The position numbers were made by a program, and so were the translations under genes. Below the pieces are notes generated by a model. The model saw nothing but the letters and a program-made list of their open reading frames with translations. It was not told where the DNA came from and made no database searches. A stretch of DNA of 64,000 nt from Nocardia sienata NBRC 100364. Lineage in GTDB: Bacteria > Actinomycetota > Actinomycetes > Mycobacteriales > Mycobacteriaceae. Positions 24,153-33,231 of this stretch are shown here, piece by piece; position 1 is the first letter of the stretch; each line of letters starts with the position of its first letter. Location: the NCBI RefSeq assembly GCF_001613205.1, contig NZ_BDBX01000009.1:1-64000 (forward strand), written 5' to 3'.

Positions 24153-25687
24153 GCCGGGTCCTGCCGCGCGATCAGGCCGGCGAGCTCGGTGCGCACCACC
24201 TTGCCCATGGCATTGAGCGGTAGCGCGTCGACCGCGGCCCAGACCTCGGGAACCTTGTACCCGGCGAGCTCACCGCGGCAGTGATCGGCCAGTTCCGCGA
24301 AATCCACCGGCCGGCCGTTCGTTTCGATCACAGCGGCCACCTGCTGCCCGAGCCTTTCGTGCGGCACTCCGCATACCGCCGCCCGGCCGACGGCCGGATG
24401 GGCCGCCAGCACCCGCTCCACCTCGAGCGGGTAGATATTCGCGCTACCGCGGAGGATGACCATCTTCTTGCGGTCGAGTACGGTGAGCCAGCCGTCCGCG
24501 TCGACGGTGCCGATATCCCCGGTGGCGACCGGCCCCTCCGGTGCGGGCTGTACTTTCCCCTCCGACCAGTACCCGAGCATCGGCCGCCACAGTCCGGCCC
24601 ACGGCCCGTCCGTGCGGCCCGCCAGCCGCAACTCGCCGAGTTCGCCCGGCGGCAGCCGGTTTCCGTCGTCGTCGTAGGCGGCGACATCGTAGTGCGGCAG
24701 GACCCGGCCGGCGGCCCGCGGCCGCCACTGGGCACCGGGCGGATCGATGGCGACCACGGTCGGCGCTTCGGTGAGGCCGTAGGTCACCCGCGGTATCGGG
24801 CCGTGCGCCTGCGCGAATGCCGCTCGGAGGGTGTCCGGGGTGTCGCTGCCGCCGCTCCACACCTCCCGCAGCGAACCCAGGTCGAGGTCCGCGCGGGCGG
24901 CCAGATCGTAGAACTGGGCCGGGGCGCCGTTCCAGACCGTCACCTTACGGGTGGCGATCCATTGCGCGACCCCCGCGACATCGCGGCGGTCCATGATCAC
25001 CGCGCATCCGCCGGCCTGAGCGGTGAGCAGGGTGGACAGGACCATGAGATTGAGGATGGTCAGCGGGAAGCTGTCGCCCTTACGCAATTCGGGGCCCCAC
25101 CCGCGGGTGGCGACCAGTACGGCCCCGGGTAGCAACAGATTGCGCTGACTGTGGACGACCGCTTTCGGGCGCCCCGAGGTACCGCTGGTGAACGCGATCG
25201 CGGCCGGTGCCTCCGGATCATGCGTGATCGCGGGGGCCGCCGGGGCCCGCAGCGCGGCGGCCCAGCGAGCCGGATCGACCCGCGCGGGGGTATCGAGTGT
25301 GCAGCGGGGTCCCGCCAGAACGACGCGCGGCTCGATCAGATCGTGCAGATACCGCTGTTCGGCCGGGGCGAGCGCTTCGCCGATACCCGCCCAGATCGCC
25401 CCGATCCGCTGCGCGCCGTGGAAGGCGGCCACGATCGGCAGGTCGTTGGGCAGGCAGGCCGCGACCCGGTCGCCGGGGCGGACGCCGAGCGACCACAGCG
25501 CTCCGGCGGCGGCATGGGCTTGTTCGTCGAGTTCACGGTAGGTCCAGGAACCCGATACCGCCTCGACGGCAACCGCTTCGGGGTTCGCCGCGAGGGCGGG
25601 TTCGAGTACCTCGGCGACGGACGCCGGAATCGCGGGCACGCCGGCGCCGCTGCCGGGCCCGGCGTTCTCGCCATTGAAACTGGGCAC
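24149..25687 (-). CDS. Acyl-CoA synthetase (AMP-forming)
   Basis: 512 aa. A-F-T-S-G-T-S-G-R-P-K-A-V near residue 165, T-Y-G-L-T-E-A near 300, the hinge V-L-D-R-K-K-M-V-I-L-R-G, and Lys in M-G-K-V-V near the C-terminus complete the ANL set. It activates a carboxylate as the CoA ester. It is divergent from the CaiB-type CoA transferase at 25769 across an 81-base region that holds an ATCCTTA-type dyad. Coupled to the following SDR. Confidence 0.88.
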   Translation of the reverse strand: MPSFNGENAGPGSGAGVPAIPASVAEVLEPALAANPEAVAVEAVSGSWTYRELDEQAHAAAGALWSLGVRPGDRVAACLPNDLPIVAAFHGAQRIGAIWAGIGEALAPAEQRYLHDLIEPRVVLAGPRCTLDTPARVDPARWAAALRAPAAPAITHDPEAPAAIAFTSGTSGRPKAVVHSQRNLLLPGAVLVATRGWGPELRKGDSFPLTILNLMVLSTLLTAQAGGCAVIMDRRDVAGVAQWIATRKVTVWNGAPAQFYDLAARADLDLGSLREVWSGGSDTPDTLRAAFAQAHGPIPRVTYGLTEAPTVVAIDPPGAQWRPRAAGRVLPHYDVAAYDDDGNRLPPGELGELRLAGRTDGPWAGLWRPMLGYWSEGKVQPAPEGPVATGDIGTVDADGWLTVLDRKKMVILRGSANIYPLEVERVLAAHPAVGRAAVCGVPHERLGQQVAAVIETNGRPVDFAELADHCRGELAGYKVPEVWAAVDALPLNAMGKVVRTELAGLIARQDPA

Positions 25688-25703
25688 CCATACTTGATAT
25701 CAC

Positions 25704-25719
25704 TATCCTTACAAAGATT
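25704..25719. promoter_or_regulatory. Imperfect dyad in divergent ligase/CoA-transferase promoter
   Basis: TATCCTTACAAAGATT: arms ATCCTT and AAAGAT differ from perfect symmetry at one position. It aligns with the dyad at 11660-11679 (about 12 of 17 positions, including ATCCTTA and GATT). It sits centrally between the two divergent starts, suitable for controlling both. Confidence 0.4.
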
Positions 25720-25768
25720 CATCAGATAGCCGTCGATTTGTTCGGCCGGCCCGGTGAAGGTAGGGCGT

Positions 25769-26959
25769 ATGCAGCACACAGGGCCGCTGGCCGGAGTGCG
25801 GGTGATCGATCTGACCGCGATGGTGATGGGTCCCTATTGCACCCAGATCATGGCCGATATGGGCGCGGATGTGATCAAGGTGGAGCCGCCGGCCGGGGAC
25901 AACACCCGCCATATCTCGGTGGGCCCGGTACCGGGAATGGCCGGCGTGTTCGTCAACGTCAACCGCGGGAAACGCAGTGTGGTCCTGGATCTGCGCGAGG
26001 AAGCGGGCAAAACCGCGCTGCGTGAACTGATCACCGGCGCCGATGTGTTCATCCACTCCATGCGCGGTAAGGCCGTGGCCGCGCTCGGGTTCGACTACGA
26101 GCGGGTCGCCGCGCTCGAGCCGTCGATCGTCTACACCAACTGCTACGGCTACGGCCGGCGCGGCCCCGACGCCGACCGCACCGCCTACGACGACACGATC
26201 CAGGCTGAATGCGGACTACCGCACGTCCAGGAACTACTGACCGGCACACCGGGTTACGTGGGCACCATCATGGCCGACAAGATCGCCGGAATGACCGCCG
26301 TCTACGCCACCATGATGGCCCTGTTCCATCGCGAGCGGACCGGGGAGGGGCAGGAGGTGGAGGTCGCCATGTTCGAAACCATGGCCGCCTTCATGCTGGT
26401 CGAGCACGCCAACGGCGCCCTGTTCGATCCGCCGCTGGGGTCGGCCGCCTACCCGCGCGCGGTGACTCCCGAGCGCACCCCGTACCGCACCGCCGACGGT
26501 TATCTCTCCGCACTGGTCTACAACGACAAACAGTGGACGGCCTTCGTGAACGCGGTCCGCCCGCCCTGGAACGGTCCGGAATTCGCGACCCTCGCCCAGC
26601 GTGCGCGCCGGATCGACACCGTCTACGCCCATCTGCGGGAGACCTTCGCGACCCGCACCACCGCCGCTTGGCTCGATCTGCTGAATTCCCTGGATATTCC
26701 GGCCGCGCCGGTCCGCGGCCTGGACGATCTCTTCGACAACGCGCACCTCAACGAGGCCGGTTTCTTCGAAACGATCGACAGTCCCGACGGCCCGCTGCGT
26801 TTCCCCGGCCCGCCGACCTGGTTCTCCCGCACCCCCGGCCGCGTATCCGGTCCGGCGCCCCGCCTCGGCGCCCACACCCGGGAAGTACTGGAGGCGGCGG
26901 TCGTACGCGAACAGAGACCCGCCGGGCCGGCCGGCAACGGCACGGGAACCCGGGGATGA
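25769..26959 (+). CDS. CaiB/BaiF (family III) CoA-transferase
   Basis: 396 aa. Conserved start G-P-L-A-G-V-R-V-I-D-L-T, then M-G-A-D-V-I-K-V-E-P-P and V-N-R-G-K-R-S-V-V-L-D-L. The candidate catalytic Asp is in A-Y-D-D-T-I-Q-A near residue 160. The family moves CoA between acids through an enzyme-bound aspartyl thioester. The ATG at 25769 is preferred (AGGTAGGG upstream) over a GTG 15 bases earlier. The stop overlaps the ATG of the next CoA-transferase gene, so two unrelated CoA-transferase types are co-translated. Confidence 0.88.
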   Translation: MQHTGPLAGVRVIDLTAMVMGPYCTQIMADMGADVIKVEPPAGDNTRHISVGPVPGMAGVFVNVNRGKRSVVLDLREEAGKTALRELITGADVFIHSMRGKAVAALGFDYERVAALEPSIVYTNCYGYGRRGPDADRTAYDDTIQAECGLPHVQELLTGTPGYVGTIMADKIAGMTAVYATMMALFHRERTGEGQEVEVAMFETMAAFMLVEHANGALFDPPLGSAAYPRAVTPERTPYRTADGYLSALVYNDKQWTAFVNAVRPPWNGPEFATLAQRARRIDTVYAHLRETFATRTTAAWLDLLNSLDIPAAPVRGLDDLFDNAHLNEAGFFETIDSPDGPLRFPGPPTWFSRTPGRVSGPAPRLGAHTREVLEAAVVREQRPAGPAGNGTGTRG

Positions 26960-28215
26960 AGGAGACCGATATCGACCTCGGGCAGTGGCTGCGCCCCGGC
27001 GACCGGATCGTCATCGGGCAGGCCTGCGGTGAGCCCACCACGCTCGTCGAGGCCCTCATCGATCAAGGACCCCGGATCGGCGATCTGTCCGCCTTCACCG
27101 CGACCAGCTTCTCCGGCCGGTTCGCGCCCGGGGTCGGCCGCTCTTTCGCGCTGTCGAGTATGGGCGCCATCGGCGCGCTGCGCAGTCTCACCAGGATCCA
27201 CGAACTCGACATCGTGCCCTGTCATGTGGGCCGGGTGGCTCCCATGATCGAATCCGGCGAACTCGGCTGCGATATCGCGCTCGTTCAGGTCAGCCCCGCC
27301 GATTCCGCGGGCAGGCACAGCTTCGGGCTCGTCAGCGACTATGTCCGGGCGGCGGTCGCGCGAGCCCGGGTGGTGATCGCGGAGGTCAACGAGCAGGTGC
27401 CCTACACCTTCGGTGAATCATTGGCCGCCGCCGAGATCGACTGCGCGGTCACCGTATCGACCCCGCCGGTGGAGGTGGCGCCCGCAGCGATCGGTGCGGT
27501 GGACGAAGCCATCGCCCGCCACATCACCGACTACATCGGCGACGGCGCGGTCCTGCAGATCGGTATCGGTGCTGTGCCCGACGCAGCGGTACGGCTGCTG
27601 GGCGATCGCCGCGACCTCGGCGTCCACTCGGGAATGATGGGAGACGGTCTCGTCGACCTCGTCGAAGCCGGCGTGATCACCAACGCGCGCAAAAAGATCG
27701 ACCCGGGTGTCTCGATCACGGGCGCGCTCATCGGCACCCGGCGACTCTACGATTTCGCCCACCGTAATCCGGCCCTGCGCATGTGCCCGACCTCCTATAC
27801 CCATGACGCCGCCGTCCTCGCACAGCTCGACCATCTCGTCACGCTGAACTCCGCGCTCGAGGTGGACCTGACCGGGCAGGTGAACGCCGAACAGTCCGGC
27901 GAGAGCTATATCGGCGGCACCGGCGGCCAAGTGGATTTCGTCCGGGCCGGGCTGCGCTCGCCCGGCGGGCGGTCGATCATCGCGTTGCCCGCCACCGCGC
28001 GCCACGGCACCGTCAGCCGGATCACCGCGGCGCTGTCCGGGCCGGTCACCACCGCGCGGACCGAAGTCGACATCGTCGTCACCGAATACGGCGCCGCCGA
28101 ACTGGCCGGGAAATCGCTGGCCGAACGCGCCCGGCGCCTCGTCGGTATCGCCCATCCCGGTTTCCGTGACGAACTGGCCCGGACCGCCCGTCTCATCGAG
28201 AAACGAGGATTCTAG
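26956..28215 (+). CDS. Acetyl-CoA hydrolase/4-hydroxybutyrate CoA-transferase family protein
   Basis: 419 aa. The family's two-domain pattern is visible: G-Q-A-C-G-E-P-T-T-L-V near the start, G-I-G-A-V-P-D-A-A, V-N-A-E-Q-S-G-E near residue 310, and the C-terminal I-V-V-T-E-Y-G-A-A-E-L. The nucleophilic Glu of class I enzymes normally lies in H-T-E-M; here residues 224-227 read H-S-G-M, so Gly226 replaces it. The protein may have lost transferase chemistry, work as a hydrolase, or use another residue. One operon with the CaiB gene before and a crotonase after it. Confidence 0.83.
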   Translation: MKETDIDLGQWLRPGDRIVIGQACGEPTTLVEALIDQGPRIGDLSAFTATSFSGRFAPGVGRSFALSSMGAIGALRSLTRIHELDIVPCHVGRVAPMIESGELGCDIALVQVSPADSAGRHSFGLVSDYVRAAVARARVVIAEVNEQVPYTFGESLAAAEIDCAVTVSTPPVEVAPAAIGAVDEAIARHITDYIGDGAVLQIGIGAVPDAAVRLLGDRRDLGVHSGMMGDGLVDLVEAGVITNARKKIDPGVSITGALIGTRRLYDFAHRNPALRMCPTSYTHDAAVLAQLDHLVTLNSALEVDLTGQVNAEQSGESYIGGTGGQVDFVRAGLRSPGGRSIIALPATARHGTVSRITAALSGPVTTARTEVDIVVTEYGAAELAGKSLAERARRLVGIAHPGFRDELARTARLIEKRGF

Positions 28216-28983
28216 ATGGAGGACGCCGTACTCTTCGACGCCCGCGCCGACGGTATCGCGGTGATCACCCTCAACCGGCCGCAGACGCGCAACTGCCTGT
28301 CCGCGGAGGTCCGGACGGGGCTGTTCGCGGCCTGGGACCGTTTCGAACACGACCCGGCATTGCGGATCGCGATCCTGACCGGTGCCGGACCGAAGGCATT
28401 CTGCGCGGGCGGGGACCTACGGGAGATGGTGGACACCGGGATGGCCGAACCTCCCCGCGACATGTTCCCCGTCCCCTACGACACGATCGAACTGTCCAAA
28501 CCGACCATCGCCGCAGTAAACGGCGCCGCCTTCGCCGGTGGCTGGATGATCGCCCAGGCCTGCGATCTGTGCGTGGCCAGTACGACAGCGACCTTCGCGG
28601 TCAGCGAGGTGAAGGTGGGCCGCAGCTCACCGTGGGCCGCGCCGCTGATCCATATGATCCCGCAGCGCATCATGATGGAGATCCTGCTCACCGGTAACCC
28701 CATCAGCGCGGCCCGGGCCTACGAGATCGGTCTGGTGAACCGGCTGGCCGAACCGGACGAACTGTTGACGGTGGCTCTCGATCTGGCCACCACGGTGCTC
28801 GCCGGCGCACCGTTGTCCGTGCGCGCCGCACGCGAAACCGTCATGCTGGCAACCGAAATGGGCCGGTCGGCCGCGCTGCGGGCCGCCCGGCACGCCTCGG
28901 CGAGGGCCTATCGCAGTGCCGACGCCCAGGAGGGCCCGGCGGCGTTCGCGGCGAAGCGGGCACCGCGGTGGACGGGGACATGA
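28216..28983 (+). CDS. Crotonase-superfamily protein
   Basis: 255 aa, ATG immediately after the previous stop. Oxyanion-hole motifs: F-C-A-G-G-D-L-R and A-F-A-G-G-W-M-I-A. The first crotonase Glu is replaced by Trp, the second (V-S-E-V-K-V-G) is kept, a pattern of many isomerase or hydratase variants. The end A-F-A-A-K-R-A-P-R-W is typical of actinobacterial EchA proteins. It is last in the CaiB/CoA-transferase operon, followed by a hairpin. Confidence 0.85.
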   Translation: MEDAVLFDARADGIAVITLNRPQTRNCLSAEVRTGLFAAWDRFEHDPALRIAILTGAGPKAFCAGGDLREMVDTGMAEPPRDMFPVPYDTIELSKPTIAAVNGAAFAGGWMIAQACDLCVASTTATFAVSEVKVGRSSPWAAPLIHMIPQRIMMEILLTGNPISAARAYEIGLVNRLAEPDELLTVALDLATTVLAGAPLSVRAARETVMLATEMGRSAALRAARHASARAYRSADAQEGPAAFAAKRAPRWTGT

Positions 28984-28995
28984 GATCGCGCCCGA

Positions 28996-29027
28996 GCCGT
29001 TGCCGAGGAGAGGCCTGCGGCAACGGC
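28996..29027 (+). terminator. Hairpin after the CoA-transferase/crotonase operon
   Basis: Ten-base perfect stem (GCCGTTGCCG with CGGCAACGGC) and a 12-base loop, 13 bases after the crotonase stop. No T-run. Confidence 0.5.
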
Positions 29028-29154
29028 CGTTCGAGTTCGGGGCAGCGGATGGAATCTCCTGCGTCGCGGTGTATTCCGTATCAGGACGAGCCGTCCGGCC
29101 GCGTGGCCGCGGCGCGGCCGGACATTGTCATCTACTCGATGGCACCCGGGTGCG

Positions 29155-30483
29155 TTACACGCCGAACGCGGTGGGGTAGGCGATGGTGCCTCGGGGAACC
29201 GGGCGGGTGTCGTCCAGGGCGAGTGCCATCATGGCCTCGTCGGGGGCGTCGAAGGGTGCGCGGATTCCGAAGCGCGAGGCAGGGGTGAAGCCGAAGCGCG
29301 GGTAGTAGTCGGCGTGCCCCAGGACGACCACCGTGTGCTCGCCCATCGACCGGGCCGCGTCCAGCGCTGCCCGGATCGCGGCAGAACCCGCGCCCGTACG
29401 CTGGACCCGGGGCAGTACCGCGCAGGGGGCCAGCGCCAAGGCCGGTTCACCGTCGATACGGCAGCGGGTGAGCAGAGCGTGCGCGACGACCTCGCCGGCG
29501 GAGGTGGTGGTGACCATGGACAGCCCTTCGATCCATGCCTCGGGGTCGGCCCGCAGAGCCTCGACCAGGTCGGCCTCCTCGGGGGTGGGGAAGGCGGCGA
29601 GTACGACTTCGCGGATGGCCGCGATATCGCCGCTGGTCTCGGGACGAGTGCGCCAAGTGCTCATGGTTGTTCCGTTCTCGGTCGTTGCGGTGGTGTGGTC
29701 GTCGGGACGCAGGATGTACGCGGCGTAGTGGTAGTCGTGGCCGTGCCGGCTGCGCATGGCGATTTCTGTGCGCAGTGCCGCCAGGGCCTCGCGCATGCCC
29801 GGGCGGTTCGGGTCCATCCGGCGCATTCGCTCGATGAGCGGGGTGTAGTACTCCTGCCACCAGTCGGTATCCGGTAGCGGCCAGTACGCGTCCACTCGAT
29901 AACCGGCCGAGCGGGCCGCGTCGGTATTGGCGGCACGGGTCCGCAGCGGATATATCGCGTCCCAGTAGGCGCGCACCGAGTCCCCGGGGGTGGTGCCGGT
30001 CCATTCGATCTCGGTGATGGCCAGGACCCCGCCCGGGGCCAGCAACCGCCGCCAGGTACGCAGTGCGGTATCGAAGCCGATCGTGTAGACCGAGCCTTCG
30101 GCCCAGATCGCATCGAAACTGTGGTCGGGAAACGGCAGCCGGTCCATCGAGTGGTTCATCACCGAAACCCGCCCGCCCAGTCCTCGACGGGCCGCCTCGG
30201 CCGCCAGGTCGTCCAGGTAGGGCTGGTGGATATCGACGGCGGTGACGGTCGCGCCGGTCTCGGCGGCGAGCAGCAGGCCGGCGCGGCCCGGTCCGCAACC
30301 GGCGTCCAGTATGCGGGGGCGATCGGGAAGCGGCCCGGCCGCCGCGAGCAGACGCCGGGTCGTGGCGTCCGAGCCCGGACCTTGTCTGGGTAGACCGTCG
30401 TGCAGGACGAAGAGCGCTTCGATGACCGCATCCGGGCCCGAACCCGTGCCGGTCGTGCCGTGATCAGCAGTGGAAGAAGACAA
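29155..30483 (-). CDS. Fused SAM-dependent methyltransferase and GNAT acetyltransferase
   Basis: 442 aa in one uninterrupted frame. Residues about 50-190 form a class I methyltransferase with I-L-D-A-G-C-G-P-G (SAM loop), V-T-A-V-D-I and an F-D-A-I-W-A-E-G strand. Residues about 275-442 form a GNAT domain with V-L-P-R-V-Q-R-T-G-A-G-S-A-A-I (acetyl-CoA loop) and Y-Y-P-R-F-G-F-T-P-A, as in YhbS-like acetyltransferases. The start is a TTG with AAGGG 8 bases upstream. An internal ATG (29664) exactly at the GNAT start suggests fusion of two genes, or internal initiation. Substrates unknown; the stand-alone position suggests small-molecule or resistance chemistry. Confidence 0.8.
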   Translation of the reverse strand: MSSSTADHGTTGTGSGPDAVIEALFVLHDGLPRQGPGSDATTRRLLAAAGPLPDRPRILDAGCGPGRAGLLLAAETGATVTAVDIHQPYLDDLAAEAARRGLGGRVSVMNHSMDRLPFPDHSFDAIWAEGSVYTIGFDTALRTWRRLLAPGGVLAITEIEWTGTTPGDSVRAYWDAIYPLRTRAANTDAARSAGYRVDAYWPLPDTDWWQEYYTPLIERMRRMDPNRPGMREALAALRTEIAMRSRHGHDYHYAAYILRPDDHTTATTENGTTMSTWRTRPETSGDIAAIREVVLAAFPTPEEADLVEALRADPEAWIEGLSMVTTTSAGEVVAHALLTRCRIDGEPALALAPCAVLPRVQRTGAGSAAIRAALDAARSMGEHTVVVLGHADYYPRFGFTPASRFGIRAPFDAPDEAMMALALDDTRPVPRGTIAYPTAFGV

Positions 30484-31083
30484 CGTAGAAACCCTTGAAC
30501 AGGGACCCGCTACGAGTCGGCCACGCGCCGCGAGCGATAGCCGGCGGTGCGAATGAAATCCGATCGGTCCGGGATCCAGGAGAAGAAGACGACCGTGCGA
30601 GCAGGCCGAGCGGCTTCACGAATCCGGGGCGCGGCTGTGGACGGCTGCGGCCGTCTCACGGCCGTACACCTCCACCACCGGGGGGTGCCACCGGAAACGC
30701 AGGTATCGGGTTGTCGTCCCGTCGGAACGCCGTGCAGCCACGGCGTGGGAGACGACTACGCGATGTAGTCGGGCGCGCTCGGCGCGGGCCGGATCACAAA
30801 ACACCTCTTCCAAGGGCTGATAGCCCGACGTGGTCGCCGGGACACCCCGGAAATCAATCACACACGCCGCACAGGGCGCAACTGTTTTTCGCCGCCGGCC
30901 CCACCCCGGGATCGGCAGCGCAGTGCACCTCGAAGATCCCGAGGGCCGGTCGACCGCCGACCGCGACGGAACGTTGTCGTTGTTGCCGCCCCTGCCGGTC
31001 CGCTTTATAGTGGATGCGAATTCGGGTTTCGTGAAATCCACTTTCTCCGCGCACAGCTCTACAACCGATCGGGAGTAAGCTGT
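30484..31083. other. 600-base intergenic region with a candidate promoter
   Basis: It lies between the divergent methyltransferase-GNAT and DJ-1-like genes. No coding frame is convincing. A TTGCCG (30983-30988) and TATAGT (31006-31011) pair with 17-base spacing could drive the DJ-1 gene 72 bases further on. Otherwise nothing recognised. Confidence 0.4.
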
Positions 31084-31776
31084 ATGGCCGAAATTCTTTT
31101 CGTGGTGACCGGGGCGAGTTATTGGACCCTGAACGACGGGACCCGGCACCCCACCGGGTATTGGGCCGAAGAGTTCGCCGCCCCTTATCGCGCACTGACC
31201 GGGGCCGGTCATCGAATAGTGGTGGCCACCCCGGCCGCAGTGGTGCCCCATGTCGATCTGATGAGTCTGCGACCGTCGATGGCCGGCGGCGAGCAGGCCG
31301 CCCGGGAGCTGGAAGAGACCCTGCGCGCGGCCGAAGAGTTGCGCCGGCCGATCGACTTGGCCCACGCCCGCCCGGCCGACTACGCCGCGGTCTACTACCC
31401 CGGTGGTCACGGCCCCATGGAGGATCTGTGGCGGGACGCGGACTCCGGTAGGTTGCTGACCGCGGCGCTCGCTTCGGGCAAGCCGCTGGCCATCGTCTGC
31501 CACGCACCGGTGGCGATCCTGGCGACCAGACACAACGGTGTATCGCCCTTCGCCGGGTACCGCCTGACGGCATTCACCAATGATGAGGAGGACGCCGTCG
31601 GGTTGCGGGAGAAGGCGTTCTGGACGGCCGAGGACGAACTGGGGAAGCTCGGTGTCGAATTCACGCGTGGCGAAATCTGGAAGCCCTACACCGTCGTCGA
31701 CCGGAATCTGTTCACCGGTCAGAATCCGGCTTCCGCCGGTCCGCTCGCCGAAAAAGTTCTCGAAGTACTCGCCTGA
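31084..31776 (+). CDS. DJ-1/PfpI-family protein (Hsp31-like type 1 glutamine amidotransferase fold)
   Basis: 230 aa. The nucleophile elbow A-I-V-C-H-A-P places Cys139, with the following His, in the expected site. Y-Y-P-G-G-H-G-P-M-E-D-L upstream and F-T-G-Q-N-P-A-S at the end are diagnostic for the Hsp31/glyoxalase III-like branch. Members act as glutathione-independent glyoxalases or deglycases/chaperones in carbonyl stress. It lies 103 bases before a zinc alcohol dehydrogenase, probably co-transcribed; together they suggest aldehyde handling. Confidence 0.87.
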   Translation: MAEILFVVTGASYWTLNDGTRHPTGYWAEEFAAPYRALTGAGHRIVVATPAAVVPHVDLMSLRPSMAGGEQAARELEETLRAAEELRRPIDLAHARPADYAAVYYPGGHGPMEDLWRDADSGRLLTAALASGKPLAIVCHAPVAILATRHNGVSPFAGYRLTAFTNDEEDAVGLREKAFWTAEDELGKLGVEFTRGEIWKPYTVVDRNLFTGQNPASAGPLAEKVLEVLA

Positions 31777-31879
31777 CGCCGATTCGTTGCTCGGCCGCGT
31801 TATCCCGTGTGCAGGAACAACCGCGGCGTGCTCCGGAAATACCGAAATCCGAGCAGAATAACCACAGGAGACGGTGAAC

Positions 31880-32902
31880 ATGCGCGGAGTCATCATGTAC
31901 GCTCCCGGCGACATCCGGGTCGAGGACCGGGCGGATCCCGAGATCGTCGAGCCCACCGACGCGATCATCCGCATCGCCGCCACCTGCATCTGCGGGTCGG
32001 ACCTGTGGCCCTACCGCGGCGTGGAGCCGGTGGAGGGTCCCACTCCGATGGGGCACGAGTACATCGGCGTCGTCGAGGAGGTCGGCCCCGAGGTCGCCGG
32101 TCTCGCGCTCGGAGATTTCGTCGTCGGATCGTTCTTCGCCTCCGACAACACCTGCGAGATCTGCCGAGCCGGATATCAGAGCCGCTGCGTGCACAACGTC
32201 CCGATGGGCTCGATCGGGACCCAGGCCGAGCGGGCCCGTATCCCGCTCGCCGACGGAACCCTTGTCGTCGTTCCGGGTTCTCCGGGCCCGGCGCAGTACC
32301 CCGGCCTGCTCGCGGCCTCCGACGTACTCGGCACCGGCTGGTTCGCCGCCGTCGCCGCCGAGGCGGGACCCGGGAAAACGGTGGTGGTCGTCGGCGACGG
32401 CGCGGTAGGCCTGCTGGCCGTGCTGGCCGCGAAACAACTCGGCGCCGACCGCGTCATCGCCATGAGCCGCCATGCCGACCGTCAGGCGCTGGCCCGCAGA
32501 TTCGGCGCCGACGAGATCGTCGAAGAGCGCGGCAAGGCCGGGGTGGACAGGATCAAGGAACTCACCGACGGGCTCGGCGCGCATTCGGTGGTCGAGGCGG
32601 TCGGCACCCAGGAGTCCATGACGCAGGCCATCCGCGCCGCCCGGCCCGGCGGCCATGTCGGCTACGTCGGGTTGACCTACGGTGTCGAACTCGACGGTAT
32701 GCGGCTGTTCTTCTCCAGCGTCCATCTGCACGGCGGTCCCGCGCCGGTGCGCCGGTTCCTGCCGGAACTGATCGATCTCATCATGCGCGGTGACATCGAG
32801 CCCGGCGACGTCTTCGATCTCTTCCTGCCGCTGGAGCAGGCCGCGGAAGGTTACCGCGCGATGGACGAGCGTCGTGCCACCAAAGTCCTTCTCACGGTAT
32901 GA
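31880..32902 (+). CDS. Zinc-dependent alcohol dehydrogenase
   Basis: 340 aa MDR enzyme. Catalytic zinc ligands: Cys in T-C-I-C-G-S-D and G-H-E-Y near residue 56. The structural zinc lobe is partly present (N-T-C-E-I-C-R-A-G-Y-Q-S-R-C, so three cysteines instead of the usual four). Rossmann motif G-D-G-A-V-G near residue 165. It oxidises alcohols or reduces aldehydes with NAD(P). AGGAG lies 10 bases before the ATG chosen; a GTG two codons earlier is possible. A strong hairpin follows. Confidence 0.87.
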   Translation: MRGVIMYAPGDIRVEDRADPEIVEPTDAIIRIAATCICGSDLWPYRGVEPVEGPTPMGHEYIGVVEEVGPEVAGLALGDFVVGSFFASDNTCEICRAGYQSRCVHNVPMGSIGTQAERARIPLADGTLVVVPGSPGPAQYPGLLAASDVLGTGWFAAVAAEAGPGKTVVVVGDGAVGLLAVLAAKQLGADRVIAMSRHADRQALARRFGADEIVEERGKAGVDRIKELTDGLGAHSVVEAVGTQESMTQAIRAARPGGHVGYVGLTYGVELDGMRLFFSSVHLHGGPAPVRRFLPELIDLIMRGDIEPGDVFDLFLPLEQAAEGYRAMDERRATKVLLTV

Positions 32903-32910
32903 GACCGTGT

Positions 32911-32943
32911 CCGGTGGTCGCGGGCCGGGGCGGCGACCACCGG
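32911..32943 (+). terminator. Hairpin after the alcohol dehydrogenase
   Basis: Perfect 11-bp stem (CCGGTGGTCGC and its complement), 11-base loop, 8 bases past the stop codon. It also lies downstream of the convergent ferredoxin, so it may serve both. Confidence 0.6.
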
Positions 32944-33022
32944 AAGACGCCACCGCCGAAACCCAGAACCGGTCACCGGCGCCGAGTACGAGCGAGCCGC
33001 ATCCGAGATCTGAATCCGGTGT

Positions 33023-33226
33023 TCAGCCCTCGGTCTCGCCGGCGATCTTGATCGCCCACTCGGGGCAGGCGTCCTTGGCGGTGAGTACCGCCTCGCGCAG
33101 GTCCTCGGGGACGTCCTCGGCGACCGCCTCCGCATAGCCGTAGTCGTTGAGCGTGAACACTTCCGGGCACAGTGTGGTGCAGATACCGTGCCCCTTGCAG
33201 GAGTCCTCGTCGACGATGACCTTCAT
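33023..33226 (-). CDS. [3Fe-4S]-type ferredoxin paired with the P450
   Basis: 67 aa. Cluster cysteines: Cys10, Cys16, Cys20-Pro and Cys54-Pro, in the arrangement C-x2-H-x2-C-x3-C-P. The histidine at the second position is typical of actinobacterial P450 redox partners. The product is soluble and acidic, as expected for docking on a P450. It starts 5 bases after the P450 stop on the same transcript, so it is almost certainly the electron donor of that enzyme. No ferredoxin reductase gene is visible in the window. Confidence 0.9.
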   Translation of the reverse strand: MKVIVDEDSCKGHGICTTLCPEVFTLNDYGYAEAVAEDVPEDLREAVLTAKDACPEWAIKIAGETEG

Positions 33227-33231
33227 GTGGC

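Noticed and set aside
30616..31989. A 457-codon minus-strand frame over the DJ-1-like gene
   Set aside because: The DJ-1/PfpI motifs on the plus strand are unmistakable; the minus frame has none.
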